From: Thermoleophilaceae bacterium
Lineage (GTDB): Bacteria > Actinomycetota > Thermoleophilia > Solirubrobacterales > Thermoleophilaceae
DNA: 42,681 nucleotides
Direction of reading: 5' to 3'
Assembly (NCBI GenBank): GCA_019683805.1
Contig: JADGHQ010000016.1
Coordinates: 1-42,681, forward strand
The position numbers and the translations under genes are program-made. The notes under the pieces were generated by a model. The model was not told where the DNA came from and made no database searches. It saw nothing but the letters and a program-made list of their open reading frames with translations. This document shows positions 19,180 through 27,521 of the stretch, piece after piece. Position 1 is the stretch's first letter; every line of letters starts with the position of its first letter.

Positions 19180-19202
19180 TCCACTCCCTCCTAGTCCCCC
19201 GG

Positions 19203-20309
19203 TCAGATGCCGGCGGTTGCCGCGTGTCCGGCGCTCGACGCGCCGCGTTCTCCGGGCTTGGCGAGCGCTTCGCCCGAGTCCTTGTCGAACAGGTGCACCC
19301 GTCCCTCCGCAGGTCGCACCGCGCAGCGCTCACCGACCGGCCGATCGAAGCCGGCGTGAGCGCGGATGTTCAGGAGCTCGTCCTCGAGGCGCACCGTCAC
19401 GAGCGTCTCGTTGCCGAGCGGCTCGACGACGTAGATCTCGCCGGCGAGGCTGTCCGGCGCGCCGTGATCGGTGACCTCCGCATGCTCGGGGCGGAACCCG
19501 AGCTTCACCGGCCCGCGGATCTCGGCGCCCGGGAGGGGGATCGAGCCGGTGGGGTGGCGGAAGCTGCCGTCCTCGACGGCGCCGTCGAGGACGTTCATCG
19601 GCGGGGATCCGCAGAAGCGCGCGACGAAGAGGTTGGCCGGGCGCTCGTAGAGCTCCGCGGGCGTGGCGAGCTGCTGGAGCGCGCCGTCGCGCATCACGGC
19701 GATCAGGTCGGCCATCGTCATGGCCTCGATCTGATCGTGGGTCACGTAGAGGGTCGTGACGCCGAGCTCACGCTGCAGGCGCTTGATCTCGACGCGCATC
19801 TGCAGGCGAAGCTGCGCGTCGAGGTTCGAGAGCGGCTCGTCCATGAGGAACGCGTGCGGGCGGCGGACGATCGCGCGCGCGAGCGCCACGCGCTGGCGCT
19901 GCCCGCCCGAGAGCTCGCGTGGCATGCGTCCAAGCAGCCCGCCGATGCCGAGGAGCTCGGCGACCCTGCGGACCCGCTCGTCGCGCTCCGCCGCCGCGCT
20001 GCGGCGAAGCCTCAGCGGGTAGGCGATGTTCTCCGCGACGCTCTTGTGCGGGTAGAGCGCGTAGCTCTGGAACACCATCGCCACGTCCCGATGGCGCGGC
20101 TCGAGCCTCGTGACGTCCCGGTCGCCGATGTAGATCCGTCCGGACGTCGGCTGCTCGAGGCCGGCGAGCAGGCGCAGGGCGGTCGTCTTCCCGCACCCCG
20201 ACGGGCCGAGCATGGCGAGGAACTTGCCGTCCGGCACGGTGAGGTCGAGCGGCGCCAGCGCCTGGGTCGAGCCGAAGCTCTTCGACGCTCTCTCGTATCT
20301 GACGTCCAT
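19203..20309 (-). CDS. Sugar ABC transporter ATP-binding protein (MalK/UgpC type)
   Basis: Cytoplasmic ATPase of the importer, 368 residues. Walker A GPSGCGKTT is at 35-43, the signature LSGGQ at 133-137, Walker B AFLMDEP around 153-159, and the switch His follows in YVTHDQ. The C-terminal 130 residues have the MalK-like regulatory (TOBE/OB) extension with KLGFRPEHAEV. ATG at 20309 is chosen because GGAGGAG lies at the correct distance and the Walker A spacing is normal. The gene lies between the isomerase and the binding-protein gene with gaps of 16 and 23 bases. Confidence 0.94.
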   Translation of the reverse strand: MDVRYERASKSFGSTQALAPLDLTVPDGKFLAMLGPSGCGKTTALRLLAGLEQPTSGRIYIGDRDVTRLEPRHRDVAMVFQSYALYPHKSVAENIAYPLRLRRSAAAERDERVRRVAELLGIGGLLGRMPRELSGGQRQRVALARAIVRRPHAFLMDEPLSNLDAQLRLQMRVEIKRLQRELGVTTLYVTHDQIEAMTMADLIAVMRDGALQQLATPAELYERPANLFVARFCGSPPMNVLDGAVEDGSFRHPTGSIPLPGAEIRGPVKLGFRPEHAEVTDHGAPDSLAGEIYVVEPLGNETLVTVRLEDELLNIRAHAGFDRPVGERCAVRPAEGRVHLFDKDSGEALAKPGERGASSAGHAATAGI

Positions 20310-20325
20310 CGCGCGGGGCTCCTCC

Positions 20326-21291
20326 TCAGCTTCTGGCGTGGCCTGGCACGGTCGCTTCCATTGCCGCCTGCAAGCCCTCGAGCGAGGCCTCGATGCCCTG
20401 CTCGGGCGTGAGCGTCGGATCCTCGTGCTCGATCGAGACCGGACCGTCGTAGCCCACTGCGCGCAGGACGGCGAGCAGCTCGCGCCACTCCTCGAGCGGG
20501 CGCCCGCGGCCGACGGCGCAGAAGTGCCAGGGCATCGTGTCGGCATCCGCGGGCCAGCGGAAGTCGAGGACGCCGTGGAGCGCCACGCGCTCGGGATGGA
20601 CAATCGTGTCCTTGCCGTGGACGAAGCCGACGCTGTCGCCGAGCCTGCGAGCCGTCGTGACCGGGTCGATGCCCTGCCACCAGAAGTGGCTCGGGTCGAG
20701 GTTGACCTTCACGTTCTCGCCGGTGACCTCGCGCAGCTGCTCGAACGAGGCGGCGTTGTAGATCGACGTGCCCGGGTGCAGCTCGAGGCAGATGTCGACC
20801 CCGGGCGCCGCTTCCACCGCGAAGCGGGAGAGCTCGCGCCAGTAGGGCGCGATCGCCTGCTCCCACTGCCAGTCCCAGAGGTTCTCCATGTCGGGGAGCC
20901 AGGCGCCGCCGGCGAACACGGGCCATCCGCCGCCGCCGGGACCGCCCGGACAGCCGCTCATCGCCACGATGCGCGGCACCCCGAGGGCCGCCGCGAGCTC
21001 GAGGGCTCCACGGAGCGCCCGGCCGTGCGCCTGCGCCGTGGCGGCGTCAGGGTGAAGCGGGTTGCCCGATGCGTTCAGCGCGACGAGCTCGATGCCGTGC
21101 GCGTCCAGGAGCTCGAGCAGGCGCCGGCGCTCGGCGTCGCTCGACAACAGACCCTCCAGGTCGAGGTGCGGGGCGGGCGAGTAACCGCCGACGCCGAGCT
21201 CGACGCCGGTGATGCCGCGCTGCGCGCACCACGCCAACGCCTCCTCCAGCGGGCGGTCCTCGAGCGCGTCGGTCAGGAGGGCGATCGTCAT
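20326..21291 (-). CDS. TIM-barrel sugar phosphate isomerase/epimerase, first gene of operon
   Basis: A 321-residue xylose-isomerase-like TIM barrel. Likely metal-site segments are ICLELHPGTS (Glu, His), VNLDPSHFWWQ (Asp, His), VGFVHGKD (His) and VSIEHEDP (Glu). It is clearly paralogous to the protein at 28797-29795: both share GNPLHPD, FAGGAWLPD-EN, DWQWE, LELHPGT, DPSHF-WQ-D and IEHEDP. The exact reaction is unknown. ATG 21291 is chosen because the upstream extension would run through the twin operator; the Shine-Dalgarno sequence is poor. It is the first gene of the ten-gene operon and is followed by the ABC transporter. Confidence 0.87.
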   Translation of the reverse strand: MTIALLTDALEDRPLEEALAWCAQRGITGVELGVGGYSPAPHLDLEGLLSSDAERRRLLELLDAHGIELVALNASGNPLHPDAATAQAHGRALRGALELAAALGVPRIVAMSGCPGGPGGGGWPVFAGGAWLPDMENLWDWQWEQAIAPYWRELSRFAVEAAPGVDICLELHPGTSIYNAASFEQLREVTGENVKVNLDPSHFWWQGIDPVTTARRLGDSVGFVHGKDTIVHPERVALHGVLDFRWPADADTMPWHFCAVGRGRPLEEWRELLAVLRAVGYDGPVSIEHEDPTLTPEQGIEASLEGLQAAMEATVPGHARS

Positions 21292-21307
21292 CTGGTGGGT
21301 CAAGCGA

Positions 21308-21319
21308 TGGAAGGTTCCA
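21308..21319. promoter_or_regulatory. LacI-type operator copy 1
   Basis: TGGAAGGTTCCA, matching the window-wide consensus TGGAACGTTCCA except at one central base. It lies between the putative promoter and start codon of the minus-strand isomerase/ABC/iolD operon. Confidence 0.75.
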
Positions 21320-21329
21320 TCCTGCGTAC

Positions 21330-21341
21330 TGGAACCTTCCA
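21330..21341. promoter_or_regulatory. LacI-type operator copy 2
   Basis: TGGAACCTTCCA, the exact reverse complement of copy 1, with its centre 22 bp away (two helical turns). It covers the position where the -10 element of the minus-strand promoter is expected. Confidence 0.75.
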
Positions 21342-21356
21342 CAAACACGATCTCGT

Positions 21357-21362
21357 TGTCAA
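21357..21362 (-). promoter_or_regulatory. -35 element of the ten-gene operon
   Basis: Perfect TTGACA on the minus strand. A 17-bp spacer leads into operator copy 2, where the -10 hexamer would be GAAGGT, a poor match. Repressor binding would block the -10 region. Confidence 0.5.
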
Positions 21363-21412
21363 GCCGTCCTTTAGAAATCCCACTTCACCAGGTGTCTGCT
21401 CGCCTTCGCCGC

Positions 21413-21442
21413 TTGACTCGCCGCACGCGTGGGCCGTATGGT
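21413..21442 (+). promoter_or_regulatory. Putative promoter of the tandem lacI genes
   Basis: TTGACT (21413-21418), 18-bp spacer, TATGGT (21437-21442). The start of transcription would be near 21449, about 20 bases before the ATG of the first repressor. Confidence 0.55.
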
Positions 21443-21456
21443 GGCGCCGGCGGTGG

Positions 21457-21468
21457 TGAACCGTTCCA
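21457..21468. promoter_or_regulatory. Degenerate operator at the first lacI start
   Basis: TGAACCGTTCCA, 10 of 12 matches to the consensus, or 11 of 13 to a variant TGGAACCGTTCCA with one extra central base. It abuts the ATG at 21470 and suggests autoregulation. Confidence 0.45.
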
Positions 21469-21469
21469 G

Positions 21470-22579
21470 ATGAGAACGGCAAGACGACGCACAGCGAACG
21501 CGGGACGGCGGGGATGGGCATCCCAGAGGCCGACGATCAACGACGTCGCCGCGCTCAGCGGAGTCTCGAAGTCCACGGTCTCGAACGTCCTCCGCGGCAC
21601 GGGGCGCGTCTCCGGGGCCACTCGCACCAGGGTGCTCGAGGCGATCGAGGCGCTGGGCTACCGGCCCAACGCGCTCGCGCGCGACCTCGTCCGGCGCCGT
21701 TCCAACACGCTCGGCGTGCTCGTGGGCGACCTCGCCAACACCTTCTACGCCGAGCTCGTCAAGCTGATGGAGCTCCAGGCCTCCGATGCGGCCTTCACGA
21801 CGATGGTCTGCAACACGAACGGAAACTTCGCGCTCGAGCGCGCGCGCGTGGAGACGCTGCTCGAGCGCGCCGTCCTCGGCGTCGTGCTGCTCCAGTTCAG
21901 CGGCGACCGGACCGTGCTCGAAGAGCTGCGCGCCGCACGCGTGCCCGTCGTGGTGGTGAGCTGCTCCGACGAGCGGGCCGACTGCGTGGCGGTCGACGAC
22001 GCCGCCGGAATGCGCGCCGCGGTCGAGCATCTCCACTCGCTCGGCCACCGCGCGATCGCCCATGTGACCGGTCACCTCCTGGAGGAGACGACCCGCGCCG
22101 AGCGCTTCGCCGGGTACGAGCGCGCGATGCGCGACCGAGGGCTGTCGCCGCGCCTGCTCAGCGCGGACGACTGGGAGCACGGCAGTCCAGAGGCGATTCG
22201 CAGCCTGCGCGAGCTCGTGACCGGGCCCGACCGGCTGACCGCCTTCGCCGCCGGCAACGACGTGATGGCGATCCGTCTGATGGACGCCCTCGAGGCCGCG
22301 GGCTTGCGCGTACCCGAGGATGTGTCCGTGACGGGCTTCGACGGGATCGAGCTCGGCGCGCACTCGCGCATCGGGCTCACCACCGTCTCTCAGCCGCGCG
22401 TCGAGCTCGTCACGCGCGGCCTCGAGCTCTTGCTGGATCGCATCCGCGGCGACTCCCCGACAGCGGCGCCGCGGCGCGTGACGCTCGCGCCGCAGCTCGT
22501 TGTCCGGGACTCGACGGCGCCCCCACCGACGCGACCGTCACACGGTAGAGCGCTCGGGCGACAGGCTGGCCGGGAATGA
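21470..22579 (+). CDS. LacI-family transcriptional repressor 1
   Basis: A 369-residue LacI/GalR regulator. A basic N-terminal tail of about 20 residues precedes the helix-turn-helix (residues 21-41, PTINDVAALSGVSKSTVSNV) and the hinge helix (YRPNALARDL). The rest is a periplasmic-binding-protein-like effector domain, with GVLVGDLANTFYAEL at its start and VTGFDGIELGAHSRIGLTTV near the end. These proteins bind palindromic operators as dimers and are usually released by a sugar ligand. It is divergent from the ten-gene operon, and its stop overlaps the start of repressor 2 (ATGA). The operators in the 178-bp divergent region are the obvious targets. ATG 21470 is used because earlier codons would lie in the promoter. 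Confidence 0.93.
   Translation: MRTARRRTANAGRRGWASQRPTINDVAALSGVSKSTVSNVLRGTGRVSGATRTRVLEAIEALGYRPNALARDLVRRRSNTLGVLVGDLANTFYAELVKLMELQASDAAFTTMVCNTNGNFALERARVETLLERAVLGVVLLQFSGDRTVLEELRAARVPVVVVSCSDERADCVAVDDAAGMRAAVEHLHSLGHRAIAHVTGHLLEETTRAERFAGYERAMRDRGLSPRLLSADDWEHGSPEAIRSLRELVTGPDRLTAFAAGNDVMAIRLMDALEAAGLRVPEDVSVTGFDGIELGAHSRIGLTTVSQPRVELVTRGLELLLDRIRGDSPTAAPRRVTLAPQLVVRDSTAPPPTRPSHGRALGRQAGRE
21528..21588 (+). repeat. 61-bp exact direct repeat, copy 1 (HTH of repressor 1)
   Basis: Identical base for base to 22619-22679, and encodes residues 20-40 of repressor 1. The flanking sequence diverges immediately on both sides. Confidence 0.95.
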
Positions 22580-23619
22580 CCGCGAAGATCGACGACGGAG
22601 CGCCATCCGCGTTCAGGCGGCCGACGATCAACGACGTCGCCGCGCTCAGCGGAGTCTCGAAGTCCACGGTCTCGAACGTGATGCGCGGGACCGGGAGCGT
22701 CTCCGCGGCCACGCGCGAGCGCGTTCTCGAGGCGATCGCGGCTCTCGGCTACAGGCCGAACGCGACAGCGCGCAACCTCGTGCTGCGCCGCACCAACCTG
22801 ATCGGCGTGGTGGTGGGAGACCTGGCGAACGCCTTCGACGCCGAGCTCGTGAAGCGCATCGAGCAGTGTGCGTCCGCTCATGAGTACACGACGCTCGTGT
22901 GCAACACGGGCGGACACGCCGACCTCGAGGCCTCACGGATAGAGGCGCTGCTCGAGCACCGCGTGGACGGGATCGCGCTGCTCGACTTCAGCGGCGACCG
23001 CGCGGTGATCTCCAAGCTCCTCGGCGAGCGCGTGCCGGTGGTGATGGTGAGCTGCTGGTCCGACTACGCGGACTGCGTCGCGGTCGACGACATGGTCGGG
23101 ATCGAGCTCGCGGTGCGCCACCTGGTCGAGCTCGGCCACGAGCGGATAGCGCATGTGGTCGACCCGCTCATGGAGGCCGGCACCCGGCGCGCGCGCGTGG
23201 CGGCGTTCGAGCGCGCGCTGCTGCGCTCCGGCATCGCGCCGCGCAGCGAGTGGACCCTCGTGTACGACGCGAACGAGACCGGCGGCGGCTCCGACCTGCT
23301 CGCGCTCGTCGCGCGCGACGACCACCCGACCGCGATAGTCGCAGCGAACGACTACACCGCGATCCGCCTGATCGCGCTGCTCGAGCGAAACGCCATCGCC
23401 GTGCCGCGAGACATCTCGCTCGTCGGGTTCGACGGGATCGACGTCTCCGCCCTATCTCGCATCGGGCTGACGACGGTGGCTCAGCCGCGAGACGACCTCG
23501 CCCGGACCGCCGTCGACCTGCTACGCGCGCGCATCGAGAGCGGCTACGACGCGCCGCCGGCGCAGCATCGGTTGAAGCCGCGGCTCGTGGTGCGCGGCTC
23601 GACCGGCCCTCCCCGCTGA
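22576..23619 (+). CDS. LacI-family transcriptional repressor 2
   Basis: A 347-residue paralogue of repressor 1, in tandem with it and overlapping by 4 bases. Helix-turn-helix at residues 16-36, the same amino acids as in repressor 1; the hinge helix region reads YRPNATARNLVLRRT. The effector domain keeps the same order of motifs (GVVVGDLANAFDAEL, VDGIALLDFSGDRAV, VGFDGIDVSALSRIGLTTV) but many residues differ, so it may sense a different ligand while binding the same operator. It converges with the DMT transporter gene. Confidence 0.93.
   Translation: MTAKIDDGAPSAFRRPTINDVAALSGVSKSTVSNVMRGTGSVSAATRERVLEAIAALGYRPNATARNLVLRRTNLIGVVVGDLANAFDAELVKRIEQCASAHEYTTLVCNTGGHADLEASRIEALLEHRVDGIALLDFSGDRAVISKLLGERVPVVMVSCWSDYADCVAVDDMVGIELAVRHLVELGHERIAHVVDPLMEAGTRRARVAAFERALLRSGIAPRSEWTLVYDANETGGGSDLLALVARDDHPTAIVAANDYTAIRLIALLERNAIAVPRDISLVGFDGIDVSALSRIGLTTVAQPRDDLARTAVDLLRARIESGYDAPPAQHRLKPRLVVRGSTGPPR
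22619..22679 (+). repeat. 61-bp exact direct repeat, copy 2 (HTH of repressor 2)
   Basis: Identical to 21528-21588. Encodes the helix-turn-helix of repressor 2. Confidence 0.95.
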
Positions 23620-23630
23620 GCCGCGCTCAG
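23616..23630. terminator. Possible hairpin between repressor 2 and the DMT transporter
   Basis: CTGAGC, loop CGC, GCTCAG: a 6-bp stem that includes the repressor stop codon and fills the 16-bp gap between two convergent genes. Confidence 0.4.
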
Positions 23631-23635
23631 GCAGC

Positions 23636-24466
23636 TCAGGCCGTTGCCGCTACGAGCGAGATGCCGGCTACCAGCCCCGCGAGCCCGGCGAGCTGCCGCG
23701 GCGAGAGGCGCTCGTCGTGCACCACGTAGCCGCCGATCACCGCCACGACGGAGAACTGTGCCCCCAGGACTGCCGTGACCGCCAGCGAGTCGCCGCGCGC
23801 CCCGCCGGCATACGCGTAGTAGCCCGCGAGGTTGAGCACGGCCGCCAGGACGAGCGCGAGGTGCGCGCGGCGAGACGTCCGCCGCAGGCGAAGGGGCGGC
23901 CGCGACGCGGCCCAGGTGAGGATGGCAGCCGAGCCGTTGAGCACGAGCATCATGCTCGTGAGATCGTTGTCCTGGCTGCCAACGAGCCACAGCACGATCC
24001 CGTAGCAGGTCGCCGTGAGCACGGCCAGGCCGGCGCCGGGCGATCGCCACGAGCTGCCCGGCGGGATGCCCAGACCGAGCGCGCCCGCCACGGCGAGCGC
24101 GAGGCCCACGCCGACCGGGCCGGTGATCGCCTCGCCGCCGAGCACGCCCAGCAGAGCGGCGATCGCCCCCTCGAGCGAGACGAGCGGCGCGAGAACCACT
24201 ATGTCGCCGACTGCCAGCGCGCGGCCGTAGATCAGCGTGCCGGCAGCCTGACCGCACCCGGCCGCGACGGCGGCCGCCGCCGCCGTCGAGGAGAGCCCGC
24301 CCTGCGCGAGGAGCACGGCGCCCGGGACGAGCAGCAGGAGCGTGTTGTAGCCGACGAACCAGAACGTGAACGCGTTGGCGGGCGCCTCGCGCGCGCCGGA
24401 ACGGAGCGCCAGCGTCGCGACGCCCCAGAGGAGCGCGGCCGCGGCGCCCAGTGCCACCGATTGCAT
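23636..24466 (-). CDS. DMT/EamA-family transporter
   Basis: An integral membrane protein of 276 residues with about nine to ten hydrophobic segments and the internal two-half layout of drug/metabolite transporters. The first half begins ALGAAAALLWGVATLALRSG, and the C-terminal half ends with DERLSPRQLAGLAGLVAG, a common EamA ending. Substrates of the family range from amino acids to sugars and drugs and cannot be deduced. It follows the Pot-type ATPase gene after 40 bases on the same strand and may be the last gene of that operon. There is no clear Shine-Dalgarno sequence. Confidence 0.82.
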   Translation of the reverse strand: MQSVALGAAAALLWGVATLALRSGAREAPANAFTFWFVGYNTLLLLVPGAVLLAQGGLSSTAAAAAVAAGCGQAAGTLIYGRALAVGDIVVLAPLVSLEGAIAALLGVLGGEAITGPVGVGLALAVAGALGLGIPPGSSWRSPGAGLAVLTATCYGIVLWLVGSQDNDLTSMMLVLNGSAAILTWAASRPPLRLRRTSRRAHLALVLAAVLNLAGYYAYAGGARGDSLAVTAVLGAQFSVVAVIGGYVVHDERLSPRQLAGLAGLVAGISLVAATA

Positions 24467-24506
24467 GAGGCGATCGCGGCCCGGCTCTCAGTCGGCGGCT
24501 CGCCGC

Positions 24507-25655
24507 TCAGACGCGCGCGCCGGCGGCGACGCCCTGGCCGGCGGCCTCGGAGTCCTGCACGAAGACGACGTCCTCGGGCGCCCAGTGCACCGCGACCCGC
24601 GAGTCCTGCCGCAGGACCTCCTCGCCGAGGCCGGCGACCTCGTCGACGGTCAGCGCGGCCCGGATCTCGAGCTCCTCGCTCACGCGCACGGAGACGTTGA
24701 ACGCGGAGCCCGTGAAGATCACGCGCTCGACCGTCCCGGTGGCGGCGTTGGCGGCGTCCGGCACGGCGTCCGGCATGGCGACGCGGACCCGGTCCCGAGG
24801 AAGGACGGCGGCCACGTCCGCGTGGTCGTGCAGGTGCGCGGGCCGCGTTCCGCGCAGCACGAGGTCCGGGTGCGCCAGCTCCACCACGTCGGAGTGGCGC
24901 TTCGCCTCGCCGCGCACGATCGTGCCGGCGTCGATGAACGAGGCGACGTACGAGGTCCGCGGCGCGCGGTAGAGGTCCTCGGGCCGGTCGATCTGCACGA
25001 TCACGCCCTGATCCATGACGGCGATGCGGTCGGCGATCGCGCAGGCCTCCTCCTGGTCGTGCGTGACGTGGACGAACGTCATGCCGGTCGAGCGCTTGAG
25101 GGCCACCAGCTCGTCCTGCATCTGCCTGCGCAGCTTCAGGTCGAGCGCGCCGAGCGGCTCGTCGAGCAGCAGCAGGGCGGGCCGCTTGACGATCGCGCGC
25201 GCCAGCGCGGCGCGCTGCTGCTGACCGCCCGACAGCTCGCTGATGCGGCGCCGCTCCATGCCCGCAAGCCCCACGAGCTCGAGCGCCTCCTTCACGCGCC
25301 TGTCCCGCTCCGCGCGTGGGACACGCTCCATCTTGAGACCGTACGCGACGTTCGCGCCGAGGCGCATGTGCGGGAAGAGCGCGTAGCTCTGGAACACCGT
25401 GTTCGTGGGCCGCTCGTACGGCTGGCGGTCGGTCACGTCGACGCCCTCGATCTCGACCGTCCCGGACGTCGGCTCGACGAACCCGCCGACGATCCGCAGG
25501 GTGGTCGTCTTACCGCAGCCGCTGGGACCGAGGAGGGCGAACAGCTCGCCCTTCTGGACCTCGAACGAGACGCCGCTCGTCTCGGTGCCGAGCGCGTAGT
25601 GGTCCTGTCCCGGATAGCTCTTTCGCAACTCGGTGCATTTGAGGGTCGCTGTCAC
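24507..25655 (-). CDS. ABC transporter ATP-binding protein (PotA type)
   Basis: A 382-residue ATPase. Walker A GPSGCGKTT is at 43-51, followed by the Q-loop (TVFQSYALFPHM), signature LSGGQQQR, Walker B LLLLDEP and the switch segment HVTHDQ. A C-terminal TOBE-like extension of about 130 residues follows. The closest type is the spermidine/putrescine PotA group, as the neighbouring permease and binding protein also indicate. GTG start with AGGAG about 8 bases upstream. Despite the Pot-type architecture, the operon's operator and isomerase neighbour suggest a polyol or amino-sugar substrate rather than polyamines; this is inference. Confidence 0.93.
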   Translation of the reverse strand: MTATLKCTELRKSYPGQDHYALGTETSGVSFEVQKGELFALLGPSGCGKTTTLRIVGGFVEPTSGTVEIEGVDVTDRQPYERPTNTVFQSYALFPHMRLGANVAYGLKMERVPRAERDRRVKEALELVGLAGMERRRISELSGGQQQRAALARAIVKRPALLLLDEPLGALDLKLRRQMQDELVALKRSTGMTFVHVTHDQEEACAIADRIAVMDQGVIVQIDRPEDLYRAPRTSYVASFIDAGTIVRGEAKRHSDVVELAHPDLVLRGTRPAHLHDHADVAAVLPRDRVRVAMPDAVPDAANAATGTVERVIFTGSAFNVSVRVSEELEIRAALTVDEVAGLGEEVLRQDSRVAVHWAPEDVVFVQDSEAAGQGVAAGARV

Positions 25656-25680
25656 TGGCTCGTCTCCTGTCGGGCTTGCT

Positions 25681-27513
25681 TCACGACGGCAGGCCGACTC
25701 CCGCCGGCAGCCGGCTGACCTCCTCGCGGCGCCGGATCCGGTCGCGTCCGATCGCGATCAGCACGCCGAGCGTGAGGAGCAGGAACGACGCGCCGAGCAT
25801 CAAGGCCGAGATGGCGTTCAGATCGGGCGTGACCCGGATGCGCAGCGAGCCGAAGATGTAGAGCGGCAGCGTCTGCTGGGAGCCGGTGACGAGGAAGGTG
25901 AGGATGAACTCGTCCATCGACATCGCGAACGCGATCATCGCTCCCGCGACGATGCCTGGCAGCGCCTGAGGGACCGAGATGCTGAAGAACGCGCGCCAGG
26001 GCCGCGCGCCCAGGTCCATCGCGGCGAGCTCCTGGTTGCGGTCGAGGCCCTCCAGCCGAACCAGCACCATCAGCGTGACGACTGGGAGCGTGATGATCAC
26101 GTGACCGGCCACGATCGTCCAGAGGCCGCGCTCGATGCCGAGCGCGTTGAGGCCGATGATGATCGCGAGGCCGAGCACCACCGGGGGAAGGAACAGCGGG
26201 ACCGCGATCATGCCGAGGTTGAAGCCGCGCAGCTTTCCGCGCGCGCGTGAGATCTGGACCGCGGCGAGCGTGCCGAGCACGACGCTGACGATCACGGCCG
26301 AGACGGCGACCTGCACGCTCGTCCAGAGGCTGTCCACGAGCACGACGTTGTGGAACACGTCCGAGAACCAGTGCGTCGTGAAGCCCACGAAGGGCAGGCC
26401 GCTCTGGGGGGAGTCGTTGAACGCCAGCAGCACGAGCAGCGCCGGCGGGGTGTAGAGGAAGACGAGGTACAGCAGCGAGTAGGCGAGCAGGAACGGCGCG
26501 CGCCGGTGGGTGAAGCCCATCGTGTACTCCCCCACCGCCTCGACCTTGCCGGCGGCTGTCCTGAGCACCACGAGCAGCAGGAAGATGCTGACGAGCAGGA
26601 GCATCGCGAGCGTCGCGCCGAAGCCCCACTGCATCGAGTTGTTGAACTGGTTGATGATCAGGTTCGAGTACAGGACGCCGTTCGTGCCGCCGATGAGCTG
26701 CGGCGTCGCGTAGTCGCCCATCATCGAGATGAACGAGAAGATGAAGCCGGCCACGAGCCCGGTCCTCGCGATCGGGAGCGTGATCGTGGTGAGGCTGCGC
26801 CACGGCTTGGCGCCGAGATCGGCCGACGCCTCGAGCATCGCGGGGTTCATCCGCTCGATCGCGATGTAGATCGTGAGGAACGCGAGCGGGAAGAGGAGGT
26901 AGACGAACGTGATCACGATCGCCGGCTTGTCGAAGCCGAAGAGCCCGATCGGGGAGCTCGTCAGCCCGATCGCCTGGAGCGCCTTGTTCAGCAGGCCCTC
27001 GTCGCCGAACATGTTCAGCCAGGCGAAGACCCGGATCAGGTAGCTCGTCCAGAACGGGATGATCGCCACGAGGACCCAGAAGAGCCTGCGCCGCGGTCTC
27101 ACCTTCGTCGCGACGAAGTACGCGAACGGGAACGTGAGCACGACCGTGATCGCGGACGCGATCCCGACGAACAGGAAGGACCGCAGCAGCGTGCGCCAGT
27201 AGGTCTCCTGCGTGAAGAAGCGGGTGTAGTTACCGAGCGTCCAGTCGTGGACGATCTTGCCGTTGACGGTCGGCCAGAACGAGTAGACGGCCAGGATCAC
27301 CAGCGGCACGAAGAACCCGACCGCGACGATCAGCACGGCCGGCAGCGGCAAGAGCGGGTTCTCGAGCCCGCGGTGGCGCAGACGGGCGATCAGCCGCCCG
27401 AGCGGGAGGGACACCCGGGCGGCCTTGCGATCGCCTTGCGTGGGAGGGGCCGACAGAGCGCCCCCGCCGCGCACGGCGGGGGCGTTCGTGGCGGTGTCGC
27501 GGCTCGACGCCAC
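25681..27513 (-). CDS. Fused Pot-type ABC permease (PotB-PotC in one chain)
   Basis: A single 610-residue protein containing both permeases. The first half (after a hydrophilic N-terminus of about 50 residues) resembles PotB, with LPAVLIVAVGFFVPLVILAVY and EAA loop EASADLGAKPWRSL. The second half resembles PotC, with the helix PFLLAYSLLYLVFLYTPPALL and a second EAA loop AAMDLGARPWRAFF. Each half has about six hydrophobic segments, so one polypeptide could form the whole pore. The junction lies near VEAVGEYTMGFTHRR with no stop or frameshift. GTG 27513 is chosen as it lies 8 bases after the binding-protein stop; a start further in, at VSLPLGRL, is possible. Confidence 0.92.
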   Translation of the reverse strand: MASSRDTATNAPAVRGGGALSAPPTQGDRKAARVSLPLGRLIARLRHRGLENPLLPLPAVLIVAVGFFVPLVILAVYSFWPTVNGKIVHDWTLGNYTRFFTQETYWRTLLRSFLFVGIASAITVVLTFPFAYFVATKVRPRRRLFWVLVAIIPFWTSYLIRVFAWLNMFGDEGLLNKALQAIGLTSSPIGLFGFDKPAIVITFVYLLFPLAFLTIYIAIERMNPAMLEASADLGAKPWRSLTTITLPIARTGLVAGFIFSFISMMGDYATPQLIGGTNGVLYSNLIINQFNNSMQWGFGATLAMLLLVSIFLLLVVLRTAAGKVEAVGEYTMGFTHRRAPFLLAYSLLYLVFLYTPPALLVLLAFNDSPQSGLPFVGFTTHWFSDVFHNVVLVDSLWTSVQVAVSAVIVSVVLGTLAAVQISRARGKLRGFNLGMIAVPLFLPPVVLGLAIIIGLNALGIERGLWTIVAGHVIITLPVVTLMVLVRLEGLDRNQELAAMDLGARPWRAFFSISVPQALPGIVAGAMIAFAMSMDEFILTFLVTGSQQTLPLYIFGSLRIRVTPDLNAISALMLGASFLLLTLGVLIAIGRDRIRRREEVSRLPAGVGLPS

Positions 27514-27521
27514 CGTTGGCG

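Noticed and set aside
21470-23619. Tandem lacI genes considered as an assembly duplication
   Set aside because: Outside the 61-bp identical segment the two genes differ throughout, so this is a true paralogous pair.
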